Shown: piece after piece, positions 45,833-54,477 of the stretch
How the letters are laid out: every line of letters begins with the position of its first letter
Position numbering within the stretch: position 1 is the stretch's first letter
IMG/VR virus record: IMGVR_UViG_3300021067_000042
Location: 1-64,000 of that record
Direction: 5' to 3' (one strand)
Length of the DNA: 64,000 nt
From: a virus
The notes under the pieces: model-generated
What the model was told of the DNA's origin: nothing
Database searches by the model: none
Seen by the model: the letters and a program-made list of their open reading frames with translations, nothing else
Program-made: the position numbers and the translations under genes

Positions 45833-46065
45833 ACGACGAATCTAACGGTAAATTCCTAACCGCTGAAGAATGGCAGGCGCTTGTAGAAAGTAACCCCGTT
45901 CTTCAATTCATCAAGCGGGTAGAGGATGCTGCCGTAGCAAGCCCGCTCTGGAACGCCAACTATGCCCTTGCGCTTTACAGGGCGTTTGGCGAAGAGGCTA
46001 GGCGATACACAAGAGAAGAGTGCGGGGTAAGAGGGCATGAAGTAGCAAGCTCCGCTGATGCCTAA
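45829..46065 (+). CDS. small helical hypothetical protein
   Basis: ATG 45829 overlaps the preceding stop and follows AAAGGAGACT. 78 aa, helical. No motif seen. Confidence 0.6.
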   Translation: MNDESNGKFLTAEEWQALVESNPVLQFIKRVEDAAVASPLWNANYALALYRAFGEEARRYTREECGVRGHEVASSADA

Positions 46066-46117
46066 TACTACTGTTGATTTGTGTGTGGGTTGGGGGTCAG
46101 CCGAAGGAGTGAAGGGG

Positions 46118-46336
46118 ATGAGCGACTTAGAGCGTGAAATGGTAATGCGCACCCTTGAAATGCTGCGGATTCTAAATGAGCGGTTGGCGGCTCAGATGTC
46201 TGGTTTACCGTATGACGCCTCCTGTCTGTCTTGCGCGGCGGGTTGCCCGAAAGAGGAATGTATGTTCTGCAAGGAGTCCGCATCGCTAGCCTTCCCAGAA
46301 TATCTTGATGTTCTGGACGCTGACCACGTCGGTTAG
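46118..46336 (+). CDS. small Cys-rich hypothetical protein
   Basis: ATG 46118 is chosen over 46058 for the AAGGAGTGAAGGGG ahead. 72 aa, a helix then CLSCAAGCPKEECMFC, a tight five-Cys cluster. Metal binding likely; family unknown. Confidence 0.6.
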   Translation: MSDLEREMVMRTLEMLRILNERLAAQMSGLPYDASCLSCAAGCPKEECMFCKESASLAFPEYLDVLDADHVG

Positions 46337-46358
46337 AGCGGCCCGTCAAGGAGAAACG

Positions 46359-46673
46359 ATGAAATCAAGAATCGTTAAAGCGACTGATATGACAGTGACG
46401 CTTGATAGCCTGCCGTCGAACTTACAGAGCGGCGATGTGATGCGCTTTGAAAGTCCGTCAGGCGAAAGGCGGGGCAAGAAGAAGCGGATACTAACCCCGG
46501 CTAAGGGTGTTATTGGCGTTGCGGTCGCGGCATCACCTGTCTGCCTGTGGCTGTTCCTGAATACCCATCTCATTCAATCCATGCGGCATCTATGGCTCAT
46601 CACCGTGGGCGTGGTGCTCGCTATAGCCTTTGGATTCTTGATGGGAATTGACTATGAGCGGGAGACTAATTAG
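46359..46673 (+). CDS. two-TM membrane protein
   Basis: ATG 46359 follows AAGGAGAAACG. A polar beta region (VTLDSLPSNLQSGDVMRFESP) and a basic stretch precede two TM helices (GVIGVAVAASPVCLWLFLNTHLI and LWLITVGVVLAIAFGFLMG). 104 aa. Unknown. Confidence 0.6.
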   Translation: MKSRIVKATDMTVTLDSLPSNLQSGDVMRFESPSGERRGKKKRILTPAKGVIGVAVAASPVCLWLFLNTHLIQSMRHLWLITVGVVLAIAFGFLMGIDYERETN

Positions 46674-46707
46674 TTGTTGAGCGGCTACTGAAGGAGAGGG
46701 GCGAAGG

Positions 46708-46968
46708 ATGAGCGCAAGTTTAGAAGAAATTCAAGAACTTTTGGGACACCCGATTTCAGTCTATTGGAAGTCATGCGGGATAAAGCAGATTTCCATTGGC
46801 GTGCTCCAATATAGCGATAATCTATTCCATGTGTGGAAGCCAGAGGGCGGGGCTTGGGTGAGCTTCAAGCCCGAAGCGGTCGAAAAGGTAAACTCCGACC
46901 TTCATTCCATTACCCTGCGTGCGGAAGAGGGCGATACCATTCTTGACGCTGAATACGTTGATGCCTGA
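46708..46968 (+). CDS. hypothetical protein
   Basis: 86 aa from ATG 46708 with AAGGAG well upstream. Beta-rich (VYWKSCGIKQISIGVLQYSDNLFHVWKPEGGAWVSF). Unrecognised. Confidence 0.55.
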   Translation: MSASLEEIQELLGHPISVYWKSCGIKQISIGVLQYSDNLFHVWKPEGGAWVSFKPEAVEKVNSDLHSITLRAEEGDTILDAEYVDA

Positions 46969-47143
46969 CGAGCGCAAAGAGTTGAATAAAACTACCCCAC
47001 AGCCGCAGGAATCTGATAGAATGTCGGCGGATAAGGGGAATGTGTCCAAGTCTGAGATTGAAGTTTTAGAGCGCAAGACCAAAGCGATGATTGCCCTCGG
47101 GCATGAAATCCTTAATAGGCTTCAAGAGTTAAAAGCGGCCTAG
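46961..47143 (+). CDS. small helical protein
   Basis: ATG 46961 overlaps the preceding stop by 8 bp. 60 aa, helical C-terminus (KSEIEVLERKTKAMIALGHEILNRLQELK). Unrecognised. A terminator follows. Confidence 0.55.
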   Translation: MPDERKELNKTTPQPQESDRMSADKGNVSKSEIEVLERKTKAMIALGHEILNRLQELKAA

Positions 47144-47186
47144 TTGTTTTCATTCTATTAGCGAGCCAAGAAAGGCTTAGACCTTT

Positions 47187-47229
47187 ACCGCCCGCATGGT
47201 TCTCTTCGGGGAATCGTGGGGCGGTTTTT
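47187..47229 (+). terminator. rho-independent terminator within the late module
   Basis: ACCGCCC (47187-47193) pairs with GGGCGGT (47219-47225), with an inner TTCTC/GGGAA stem around TTCG, then TTTTTCTTTT. It lies just before the structural block. No promoter is evident after it, so read-through or antitermination is implied. Confidence 0.8.
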
Positions 47230-47237
47230 CTTTTGCC

Positions 47238-47498
47238 ATGAACATCAACATCCCACGCCGCCGCTCCCACTTACAGGACTTGTATCAAATGCCGTCCCAA
47301 GCGGCCGGACCCGACATTGAACCTATGCCCATGATGATGCCCCAGATGCAGATGGCACCCCTTGATAACCCACAGAACGGCGCTTTGAGTGAATTGGCCG
47401 GGATGGGTACGCAGAGAGCGATGGGTTTGATTTTCAAGAAGAAGAAACAGCCAGACGCCCCCAACATGGACTTCCTTAAATCATTCATCTTTAGCTAA
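47238..47498 (+). CDS. Met/Pro-rich small protein
   Basis: ATG 47238, weak RBS, 86 aa. Contains PMPMMMPQMQMAPL and a C-terminal FKKKKQPDAPNMDFLKSFIF. First gene after the terminator. Possible minor virion protein. Confidence 0.55.
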   Translation: MNINIPRRRSHLQDLYQMPSQAAGPDIEPMPMMMPQMQMAPLDNPQNGALSELAGMGTQRAMGLIFKKKKQPDAPNMDFLKSFIFS

Positions 47499-47511
47499 AG
47501 GAGAAAATGAA

Positions 47512-48117
47512 ATGAACGTAGCTGAAAAGGCTTGGGACAAGGTGAGAAACAAAGATGCGGGGGACGCCGAGTTCGCCCGCGCCGACCCTGCTTTCCGTGC
47601 AAAGTTGAATTACGCGGTGGGCGTGGCCCGTCAGGGTGGTTCCACCGGCATAGCTGGCCTTGAAGACTTTGAAGAGGAAGTCAGGCGTCTGACCAAGAAC
47701 GAGAAGTCTGAGAAGTCGGAACCTTCGGGCTCTAACGTGGATGCCGCCCTAGTAGACGGCTCACAACAGGCCCGCTCAACGGACGGAATCAACCCCGCAG
47801 ACATTGGCCTACAGTCGGCAGACGCGGAAGGAGAGAAATCAGTGAAGAAAACCAGTCGGGGAAGTGGGCAGCAGGACGAGCCCGAGAAGCAGACGCCCGA
47901 GAAGGCGCTTGAGAACGCGGCTGCCGCTGGTGCCAGAGTTGAAGCCTCTGAGGCTCACAGCCCTAGTGCGCCGAGTGCTGCACGTCCTTTGGCCGCCGAA
48001 GCGCCGGGTAATGCTCCCAGTCCCGAAGAGAGGAAGGCCGCCGAGAAGTCCAGCAAGCGGAGCAAGGCGAGTGCTTCAAAGACTTCTAAGGCGAAGGCCA
48101 AGAAGGCAAGCAAATAG
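47512..48117 (+). CDS. protein with histone H1-like Lys/Ala/Ser tail
   Basis: 201 aa from ATG 47512 with AAAGGAG well upstream. The first 65 residues form a helical domain (DPAFRAKLNYAVGVARQGGSTGIAGLEDFEEEVRRLTK). The rest is low-complexity, ending SKRSKASASKTSKAKAKKASK, an H1-like tail able to bind DNA. It lies among structural genes, so it may be a minor capsid or DNA-condensing protein. Confidence 0.6.
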   Translation: MNVAEKAWDKVRNKDAGDAEFARADPAFRAKLNYAVGVARQGGSTGIAGLEDFEEEVRRLTKNEKSEKSEPSGSNVDAALVDGSQQARSTDGINPADIGLQSADAEGEKSVKKTSRGSGQQDEPEKQTPEKALENAAAAGARVEASEAHSPSAPSAARPLAAEAPGNAPSPEERKAAEKSSKRSKASASKTSKAKAKKASK

Positions 48118-48134
48118 CAAAGGAGAAATAAGCG

Positions 48135-48449
48135 ATGCACGCAGACGCATATCCGGCATCCCGCATGGTCGGTAACGCCATTATGAGGGCGGGTGAACTC
48201 ACTTGGCTCACCACCACCAACGTCGGCACGGCCACCACGCCCGCGAGTGTGAAGGCACTGATTACGGCGGGAGGTGGGCACGCCGACCAGCAGCCTTTGA
48301 AGGGCCGCATCAACCAGATGATAGACATCGGCGTGGACGACGGGACGATCAACACCACGGACATCGGTACGTCTACCACGGTAGCGAGCCTCGCCGGGTT
48401 GACTGAGGTGGACACGGTCAATCGTCCGTATGGCTCTGTCGAGGGCTAA
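48135..48449 (+). CDS. small structural-type protein
   Basis: 104 aa from ATG 48135 (AAAGGAGAAATAAGCG ahead). Gly/Thr-rich beta protein (LTWLTTTNVGTATTPASVKALITAGGG). Fits a small virion protein such as a decoration or spike protein; no family recognised. Confidence 0.55.
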   Translation: MHADAYPASRMVGNAIMRAGELTWLTTTNVGTATTPASVKALITAGGGHADQQPLKGRINQMIDIGVDDGTINTTDIGTSTTVASLAGLTEVDTVNRPYGSVEG

Positions 48450-48787
48450 TGTTCGGTGAACTCAGATACCTGCGCCAGCGGGTGATTACCCTTGAACGCC
48501 AACTCGAAGCGGAGCGTGCGGCGAATCGCTATCGTGAAGATTGGTGTATCAACATGCTCATGCGGAGGGCGGGTACTATCCCTGTCCCTCCGCAGAAGGC
48601 TGAACAGCCTGAACCTATTCCCGTGGCCCAACCTACTGAAACCGATTACGCAAAGGCGGAAGCCTTGAGGGAGGCGGGACGGATAGCAGGTGCTAGTCAG
48701 CAGGAGATCGAAGAAGAGATTAAGAGGGCGACGGGTTGGACCGAGCAGGAACTTGCAGCGGCGATACAGCAAAGTGGGGTGATGTGA
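48449..48787 (+). CDS. coiled-coil hypothetical protein
   Basis: 112 aa. Helical N-terminus (LRYLRQRVITLERQLEAERAANRY), Pro-rich middle and a helical end. The 1-bp overlap on each side marks tight coupling. Unknown. Confidence 0.55.
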   Translation: MFGELRYLRQRVITLERQLEAERAANRYREDWCINMLMRRAGTIPVPPQKAEQPEPIPVAQPTETDYAKAEALREAGRIAGASQQEIEEEIKRATGWTEQELAAAIQQSGVM

Positions 48788-49014
48788 TGAAGCAACTGTT
48801 GGAGATTTGGTGCAAGCTGGCGTGCAAGGCCGTGGGCCATAGGTGGCACATCCTGAGAGGCGGCGGCATTTCTACCGAGCCGTGCTGTAGAAGGTGTGGC
48901 GTTGCTTGCCACACTCTAGCTGTTCCGACCCGCGGTATTAAGTCTAATGTCTATTACGCCAATGGCTTCTTAGAGTCTGTTGAGGTTCGGCCCACAGGCA
49001 TTTATCGTTATTGA
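48787..49014 (+). CDS. small Cys-rich protein
   Basis: 75 aa from ATG 48787, coupled to the preceding gene. KQLLEIWCKLACKAVGHRWHI and CCRRCGVACHTL give a zinc-binding cluster near one end. It overlaps the portal start (TGATG). Confidence 0.6.
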   Translation: MKQLLEIWCKLACKAVGHRWHILRGGGISTEPCCRRCGVACHTLAVPTRGIKSNVYYANGFLESVEVRPTGIYRY

Positions 49015-51668
49015 TGAGCGCACCCGCCTTAGAAATCCTACCGACGCACAACGGGAGCAACTTCGCCCCGCTCGACCCTTTGCTGAAGGTGGGGGCCGGC
49101 GACAAGGATGCGTCTACATCCCTCACCGATGCCCTCCGCGAGCGTTACCTACACTTCCTCAATCACGAGAAATCAACTCGTGAAGAGATGCTTAAATCCG
49201 GGCAGGAAGTAGCGTTGTTTCTGGCGGGACATCAGTTTTTGATGCCGAACCCTTTTAAGCAGGGTGGCTGGCTTCCTTACAAGGTCAATCCTAATTCTGC
49301 CAATGCTACTGAGAGGCGTGCGCTCAGTCTCATGCAATACCATGTGAGCGGAAACCTTGAAAAGTGGCTCTCATCCAATCCCGACATCCTGATTACCCCA
49401 GGCGTCGAAAGTGACGAAGCGTATGAGTCCGCACAAGCCGCTAAGATAATTGTCAATCACTACGAAAAGAGGTTCTTCAACAACAAAGCGAGGCTACAGA
49501 TTGAAGAATGCCTTGAGGGGCTGACGTTTGGTTCCTACATATGGCGCTTGGGTGTTGACCCAACGCTCAAGACCGTCACCGCATACAGGCAGATTTTTGA
49601 AAATCGTGAAGTCAAGGTAGGTCCGGGCTGGGGCAAGTGTGGCGACTGCGGGAATGAAGATTCTTTCGAGGGGTTTAATGAGGTTCCCGGCGAAGGGGTT
49701 TACACCTGTCCCAAGTGCCACGGCGAGGCGTTAGTCATTCCTCCGGCAATGGGAACCCTACCGTCATTAGTAGGCCAAGAGCCTGTCGAGCTTGGCGACT
49801 TCCGCTTGTCGTTGGTTCCTTTCTCAAATTGCCGGTGGGATTTAAGAGTTCATGCTGACGAATCGTCTTGGATGATTATCCGCAGGCGAACCACCATGTC
49901 TGCAATTCGGCAGTTAATCGGCAACGTGAAACTGCCCGGCGGCGAAGGTAACGATTTAGGATTGGACATTACAGACAGATTGGCTTACAGCGGCCAGGCG
50001 CAGGCGGGTTATAGCTCATCCTCTGAGCGTCCCACGCTCTACAAGGAAGCGGCGACGGTAGAAGAGTTCTGGATGTCTCCTTCGGAGTACGGCGACATTC
50101 AGTTGCAGCGTTCGGCCAAGACAGTTGACGGCGTAGAGATTCCTAGTGGCGTCCGGTTGGGAGACTTGCTCAAGAACCAATCAATCTGTGTCCTCGGAGT
50201 CAATGAGATGTCCACCGTTCTCGGTATCTACCTAGAAGACCACCGGGACTACATTGTTCAGGGGAAATGGTACGCCAAGAAGGGCACTGGTGCCGGCAGA
50301 GGCTTGCAGGATTTAACAGAGGTTCAGAAAGTGGCAAACTCTGACCACGCCATTATTCATAAGTATCTGCGCTCAACTTCTACACCAGCAATGTTAGTTG
50401 CCGCCGGCATTCTTGATGAGGGCGACACCAGAAGCATCGCTACGCCGGGAAGAAATATTACGGTTCCTTTGGCAGCCCTGGCCGAAGGCTTGACGCTTGA
50501 CCAGGTTGTAAGGCCAGCCTTTCAGCCCGGAAGCGTCCCGGCCCAATTCTTTGAGTTCACCTACAACCGTTTAGGTGAATATGCACAGTTCGCCAGTCAC
50601 TTTCTACCCTTCACGGGCGGCATCCCAGGTGTGGATAACAAGACTGCCACGGGGGCGAACATCACTCAGGCCGCGACGGATGCACTCTATACACCGCCGT
50701 TGAGTGTCAAGGGTGAAATCCGGCAGGGTATATTCGAGCGTTTAATTAAACTCTACCCGAAGCATTTCCCGATTGATCGCCAATTCCCTTTAGGCGGTAA
50801 GCATTCATCGCACACAGGCTCGTTTCTGGTTAAGGCCGACCTTTGCACGGACCTTGTTTATGAGGTGGTCAAGGATTCGTGGCTCCCCAGAAATAGTTAT
50901 CGAAAGCAGCAATCCTACTTCGGTTTCTTTCAACTGATGGGCGGGATTGCTGGCTACCTTCAGGCGAGACAAATGGATGCCAAGCGTGTGGCTGACATTG
51001 AACGTGCATTTGATTTGGAGATGGAGTCTGATGAGAGGAACGTGGCCGAAAGTTTGTGCTTCAGGCGCATACGTCAGATGGAGCAGGCGGCGAATCTCAT
51101 AGCGGACCCGATGATGTTGGTTGGCGTTCAGCCGCAGGTTCAGGTTGACCCGATGAGCGGACAGCCTGTGCCCACGGGACAGTTGGTGGTTACGGGGCAG
51201 GGGGCAATACAGCCGCCGATTAGTGCTGCGGAGCCGGGGCATGAAGTAAAGAGGCTGTGGCTGATGAACTGGCTTGATTCCGACAACGGATTGAAGGCGT
51301 CTCCCGTGCTTCGTCAGGCGGTTGAAATCCTTGTGGCCTTACATCACCAGCTTTCGGGTCAGCAGGGGCAGATGATTGCTATGCAACAAGGGCAGATGCA
51401 ACTTGCCCAACAGCAGCCCGGAATGGAAGCCCAACAGGAGATGCAATCCCAGCAGATGCAGGAGCAGTTGGGGGTGCAACAACAGCAACTCGAATTACAG
51501 GCAATGGGCCAGCAACAGGAGTTAGAGGGCGAGGCGCAGAAGCTAGAACTTGATGCCGTGCGCGAGCAGATGAAACAGGAGTCCGAGGTTACACAGAACG
51601 CGCTGAAACAATCCGACCGTGAACATGCTTTGGCGGTGAGGCAGGAGCAGGAGGAAATACGAAAATGA
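49014..51668 (+). CDS. portal protein with inserted zinc ribbon
   Basis: 884 aa, coupled start at ATG 49014. The order (helical start, LMPNPFKQGGWLPYKVNPNSANATERRALSLMQYHVSG, ...KIIVNHYEKRFFNNKARLQIEECLEGLTFGSYIW, FWMSPSEYG, long helices, then a Gln-rich C-terminus) follows the large podovirus-type portal. Residues 223-255 insert a zinc ribbon, WGKCGDCGNEDS...YTCPKCHGE (two CxxC pairs), unusual for portals. The Gln/Met-rich tail from about 770 (QQGQMQLAQQQ) is likely a coil. It forms the dodecameric DNA gate. Confidence 0.85.
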   Translation: MSAPALEILPTHNGSNFAPLDPLLKVGAGDKDASTSLTDALRERYLHFLNHEKSTREEMLKSGQEVALFLAGHQFLMPNPFKQGGWLPYKVNPNSANATERRALSLMQYHVSGNLEKWLSSNPDILITPGVESDEAYESAQAAKIIVNHYEKRFFNNKARLQIEECLEGLTFGSYIWRLGVDPTLKTVTAYRQIFENREVKVGPGWGKCGDCGNEDSFEGFNEVPGEGVYTCPKCHGEALVIPPAMGTLPSLVGQEPVELGDFRLSLVPFSNCRWDLRVHADESSWMIIRRRTTMSAIRQLIGNVKLPGGEGNDLGLDITDRLAYSGQAQAGYSSSSERPTLYKEAATVEEFWMSPSEYGDIQLQRSAKTVDGVEIPSGVRLGDLLKNQSICVLGVNEMSTVLGIYLEDHRDYIVQGKWYAKKGTGAGRGLQDLTEVQKVANSDHAIIHKYLRSTSTPAMLVAAGILDEGDTRSIATPGRNITVPLAALAEGLTLDQVVRPAFQPGSVPAQFFEFTYNRLGEYAQFASHFLPFTGGIPGVDNKTATGANITQAATDALYTPPLSVKGEIRQGIFERLIKLYPKHFPIDRQFPLGGKHSSHTGSFLVKADLCTDLVYEVVKDSWLPRNSYRKQQSYFGFFQLMGGIAGYLQARQMDAKRVADIERAFDLEMESDERNVAESLCFRRIRQMEQAANLIADPMMLVGVQPQVQVDPMSGQPVPTGQLVVTGQGAIQPPISAAEPGHEVKRLWLMNWLDSDNGLKASPVLRQAVEILVALHHQLSGQQGQMIAMQQGQMQLAQQQPGMEAQQEMQSQQMQEQLGVQQQQLELQAMGQQQELEGEAQKLELDAVREQMKQESEVTQNALKQSDREHALAVRQEQEEIRK

Positions 51669-51829
51669 GCTTAAACTGCAAGCATAGATTTCTCGGCAAG
51701 TATTTCCACAGCGGTAGGTGGTGTTATGTGGAACTGTACGCGGACAATTTGCAGGACGCTGAGATTCGTTGCCAGAAGTTGAACCTTGAGCTTTGTCGTG
51801 CTGGGGGAAAGAAGGCAGGTAAGAAATGA
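51665..51829 (+). CDS. 54-aa hypothetical protein
   Basis: ATG 51665 overlaps the portal stop and the TGA overlaps the next ATG (4 bp each). NCKHRFLGKYFHSGRWCYVELYADNLQDAEIRC with a basic tail. Missed by length filters. Unknown. Confidence 0.55.
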   Translation: MSLNCKHRFLGKYFHSGRWCYVELYADNLQDAEIRCQKLNLELCRAGGKKAGKK

Positions 51830-52578
51830 AGAAAGTTTCCTCAGTTGACTTGCTTAATGACGTAAAACGCTTGGCGAGGGAGTTGGGCCACTATCCCACG
51901 TCGCTTGAATATCGGAATTACGGGTCGCACGATACACGAACCGTAACCAAGAGATTCGGCGGCAGTTGGCCGATGGTGATTAAGAAAGCGGGGCTTAGAT
52001 ACGAGCGTCGTACCGTAATTCCAAGAATTGATGATAAGGCGTTGGAGTTGGATATAAAGAGGGTAGCCGTTGAATGTGGGCGATTACCTACGATTAAGGA
52101 TTACAGTAAGGTCGGCAAGTTTCGTCACGAAACCTATTGCCGAAGGGTTTGTGGAAAGCCGTCTGGATGGAAAAGGGTTCTTGAATTCTATTTTGGTAAG
52201 GGTAGGAGTAAGAAGCAAAAACAGCGCAAGACTGAAAGGGCTATTTCCGGCAAGGAGCAGAAATTTGCCGATGTGCGTAGAGTTGCTCGCCTTCTTGGGC
52301 ATTTCCCGTCAATGAAGGAGTACGAAAAATATGGGCGGCTAACCGCGTTTGCTATTACCTACGAATTTAGGCCGAGCGACGGCTCTAAGAGGTACGGGTC
52401 ATGGGCAGATGTAAGACAAGGAATTGACCCATTCGTAGAGAAGCAGCCTTCAGACGTTAGGGAACTTGGTCATGTAGCAGACCCCACACGGGAAGTATTA
52501 AAATCCCAATCCCTTGAGGCGATAAGGCAATTTTTTGTTGCGCGCTCTGTAGAGCGACCTGGGGCTTTATCAAGGTGA
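51826..52578 (+). CDS. protein of three homing-endonuclease-associated repeats (HEAR) without a nuclease domain
   Basis: 250 aa. Three repeats of about 50-60 residues: DLLNDVKRLARELGHYPTSLEYRNYG...FGGSWPMVIKKAGL, LELDIKRVAVECGRLPTIKDYSKVG...GWKRVLEF, and FADVRRVARLLGHFPSMKEYEKYG...YGSWADVRQGI. The pattern (D-x-x-R/K-x-A-x-x-x-G-x-x-P-x-x-x-x-Y...G-S/G-W) is that of the HNH-repeat/HEAR DNA-binding family. No HNH, GIY-YIG or LAGLIDADG motif is present, so it may be a nuclease remnant or a DNA-binding regulator. It lies between portal and scaffold. Confidence 0.78.
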   Translation: MKKVSSVDLLNDVKRLARELGHYPTSLEYRNYGSHDTRTVTKRFGGSWPMVIKKAGLRYERRTVIPRIDDKALELDIKRVAVECGRLPTIKDYSKVGKFRHETYCRRVCGKPSGWKRVLEFYFGKGRSKKQKQRKTERAISGKEQKFADVRRVARLLGHFPSMKEYEKYGRLTAFAITYEFRPSDGSKRYGSWADVRQGIDPFVEKQPSDVRELGHVADPTREVLKSQSLEAIRQFFVARSVERPGALSR

Positions 52579-52787
52579 GCCAAGCAATTAGATTGATTAA
52601 GCGTGATAAAAATACTCCCCCGGAACGGGATTGTGATATACTGCCTCCCGAATTGGCTGAAGCGATTCGCCAATTCATGCGCCAGGAATGGCAGCGACTT
52701 CGCCGCGACGAACTCTTTCATCTGAGACGCGGGATGAAGTCAGAACTAGAAGGCATTGATAAAGAGTTAGGTTTGAAATCTGAGTAA
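52575..52787 (+). CDS. small basic helical protein
   Basis: 70 aa from GTG 52575 (GTGA overlap). Contains LPPELAEAIRQFMRQEWQRLRRDELFHLRRG. Unrecognised. Confidence 0.55.
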   Translation: MSQAIRLIKRDKNTPPERDCDILPPELAEAIRQFMRQEWQRLRRDELFHLRRGMKSELEGIDKELGLKSE

Positions 52788-52892
52788 CCCTCAGAGACTC
52801 GTCACCAGCTTAGAAGGTGTGAGCACCGAGCGCGAGTATAAAGAAAAAGTCCGGGCCAACAATTTAATAAGGGCCACAACCCCTTAAAGGTC

Positions 52893-52952
52893 AGCCCGCC
52901 ATTGAATCAGCCAAAGGCTTAAACGCCCTGCTGCTTCGGTGGCGGGCTTTTT
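52893..52952 (+). terminator. rho-independent terminator before the scaffold gene
   Basis: AGCCCGCCA (52893-52901) pairs perfectly with TGGCGGGCT (52940-52948), with an inner GCC.AAAGGC hairpin, followed by TTTTTCG. The scaffold ATG lies about 20 nt beyond. Confidence 0.85.
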
Positions 52953-52968
52953 CGTGTTTGGAGTTTGA

Positions 52969-54465
52969 ATGGACGATACCACCCAGTCAACGGACGTAGG
53001 CGGCGCAACTCCTGCCGCCATTGTCGAAGAGTCCACTTCGGCGGCTGCTCCGTCCGTCAGCCCACAGGAGTCGTCCCCAACCGCTGGCGGCGTAACCGCT
53101 GGGGCGGAAGCTAGTGAAGTTGAGCAGGGGGGCGCGACACCTCCCCCGCCGGACGATGACCCCCTTAAAGGGATTCCAACGTCCGAAGAATTGCAGCAGC
53201 AGGTAGAGCAAAAGGTGCCGTATGCCGCTGCGCTGTTACAACTCCGCAAAGCCTTAGAAGCGCGCAACGAAGAGAACCAGAGACTCCAACAGCAGTTCGA
53301 GCCGCTGAAAGGTTTGTCAGAGATTGGCGAGCCCGAAGTGGTCAAGACCGCCGTTGAAGCCTTTAACTCTCTCTTCACCCCGGTAGTCAACCCCGAAACA
53401 CAGCAGCCCGAATTTGATGAAGTCTCCGGCGTCCCGCGTTACACCACCGCTCCTTTCATAGAGCGAATGGAAAGTGAGAACCCCGGCTTCACCGAAACCC
53501 TGCTATTCGACGCGCTTAACAGCAAAGTCGAGTACCCGGATGGGCAGAAACTTCCCTTATTCCGCAACCAACGTCTCCACGACGTGCTGATGAGGGCTTG
53601 GGGCTACGACCCGAGTAGGGGGAACGACTATCGAAACATTGACGCGCTCGCGCAACCGGCAGCGAGTGTGACCCCGGAAGACTTAGAGAAGATTCCGGCC
53701 GAATTTCACGAGACGTTCAAGTCTCTTCCCGCGGGAATCAGGAATGACCTCCTGCAAAGGGATGAGGACACTCGTAAGTTCGACCTGGAAACCTACAAGG
53801 AAAGATTCGACCGCAAGGCCCAGGAGGAACAGCGCCAGCAAGCTGAACAGCAGCAGCAGCAGGCGCAGATTCAGCAGTTCCGCCAGCAAGTTAACGAGGC
53901 CCAAGAGTCTTTCGTCTCTCAGCATCTCCGCGAGGGTTACGCTTCAATCATGGACGACCTCGCGTCCAAAGTGACTTTTTCTTCCGACCCCGCCCAATCC
54001 GAGGGAATCAAGAGCGCCATCGGCGCACTCCTATTCTCCCTTCGTGACCCCGATTTCAGGGAAGCAAATAAGAGTCAATTAGAAGCGGCCGGAATAAAAC
54101 TCGGCGGCGACTTTGACGAAGCCCTGAACCTTGCGGATAAGCACCTTCGTGATGCCAAAGCCTACGAGCTGGTAGGGCAGAAGGCCCGCGCCAGAAATTC
54201 TCTGAACGAGGCCGCGACCGCGAAGAAACTTGTCCTGGCAAAGCTCTCGCCTATCGCTTTGAGGTACGCGCAGACTTTGGGGGCTCAAGTTGTAAGTAGG
54301 GCGAACGGACAGAACCAGTTACTTCAGGGTGCGAGCACTGTGCGCCCCACGCCGAACGGCGGCACTGAGCCGGAGGGAGATGGCACAACCATGCGGGCCA
54401 ATGCTCCGGGTTATGGCCTCAACCTCTGGAAACAGATCAACGCAGCGAATCAGGCGCAGGGGTAA
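52969..54465 (+). CDS. head scaffolding protein
   Basis: 498 aa from ATG 52969. Acidic, Ala/Ser/Gly/Thr-rich N-terminus, then a long Gln/Arg-rich coil (ERFDRKAQEEQRQQAEQQQQQAQIQQFRQQVNEAQ, about residues 280-315), and a basic C-terminus. The composition and the spot directly before the major capsid gene match phage scaffold proteins. No protease domain is visible, so it is probably released rather than cut. Confidence 0.75.
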   Translation: MDDTTQSTDVGGATPAAIVEESTSAAAPSVSPQESSPTAGGVTAGAEASEVEQGGATPPPPDDDPLKGIPTSEELQQQVEQKVPYAAALLQLRKALEARNEENQRLQQQFEPLKGLSEIGEPEVVKTAVEAFNSLFTPVVNPETQQPEFDEVSGVPRYTTAPFIERMESENPGFTETLLFDALNSKVEYPDGQKLPLFRNQRLHDVLMRAWGYDPSRGNDYRNIDALAQPAASVTPEDLEKIPAEFHETFKSLPAGIRNDLLQRDEDTRKFDLETYKERFDRKAQEEQRQQAEQQQQQAQIQQFRQQVNEAQESFVSQHLREGYASIMDDLASKVTFSSDPAQSEGIKSAIGALLFSLRDPDFREANKSQLEAAGIKLGGDFDEALNLADKHLRDAKAYELVGQKARARNSLNEAATAKKLVLAKLSPIALRYAQTLGAQVVSRANGQNQLLQGASTVRPTPNGGTEPEGDGTTMRANAPGYGLNLWKQINAANQAQG

Positions 54466-54477
54466 GGAGATAAGTAA

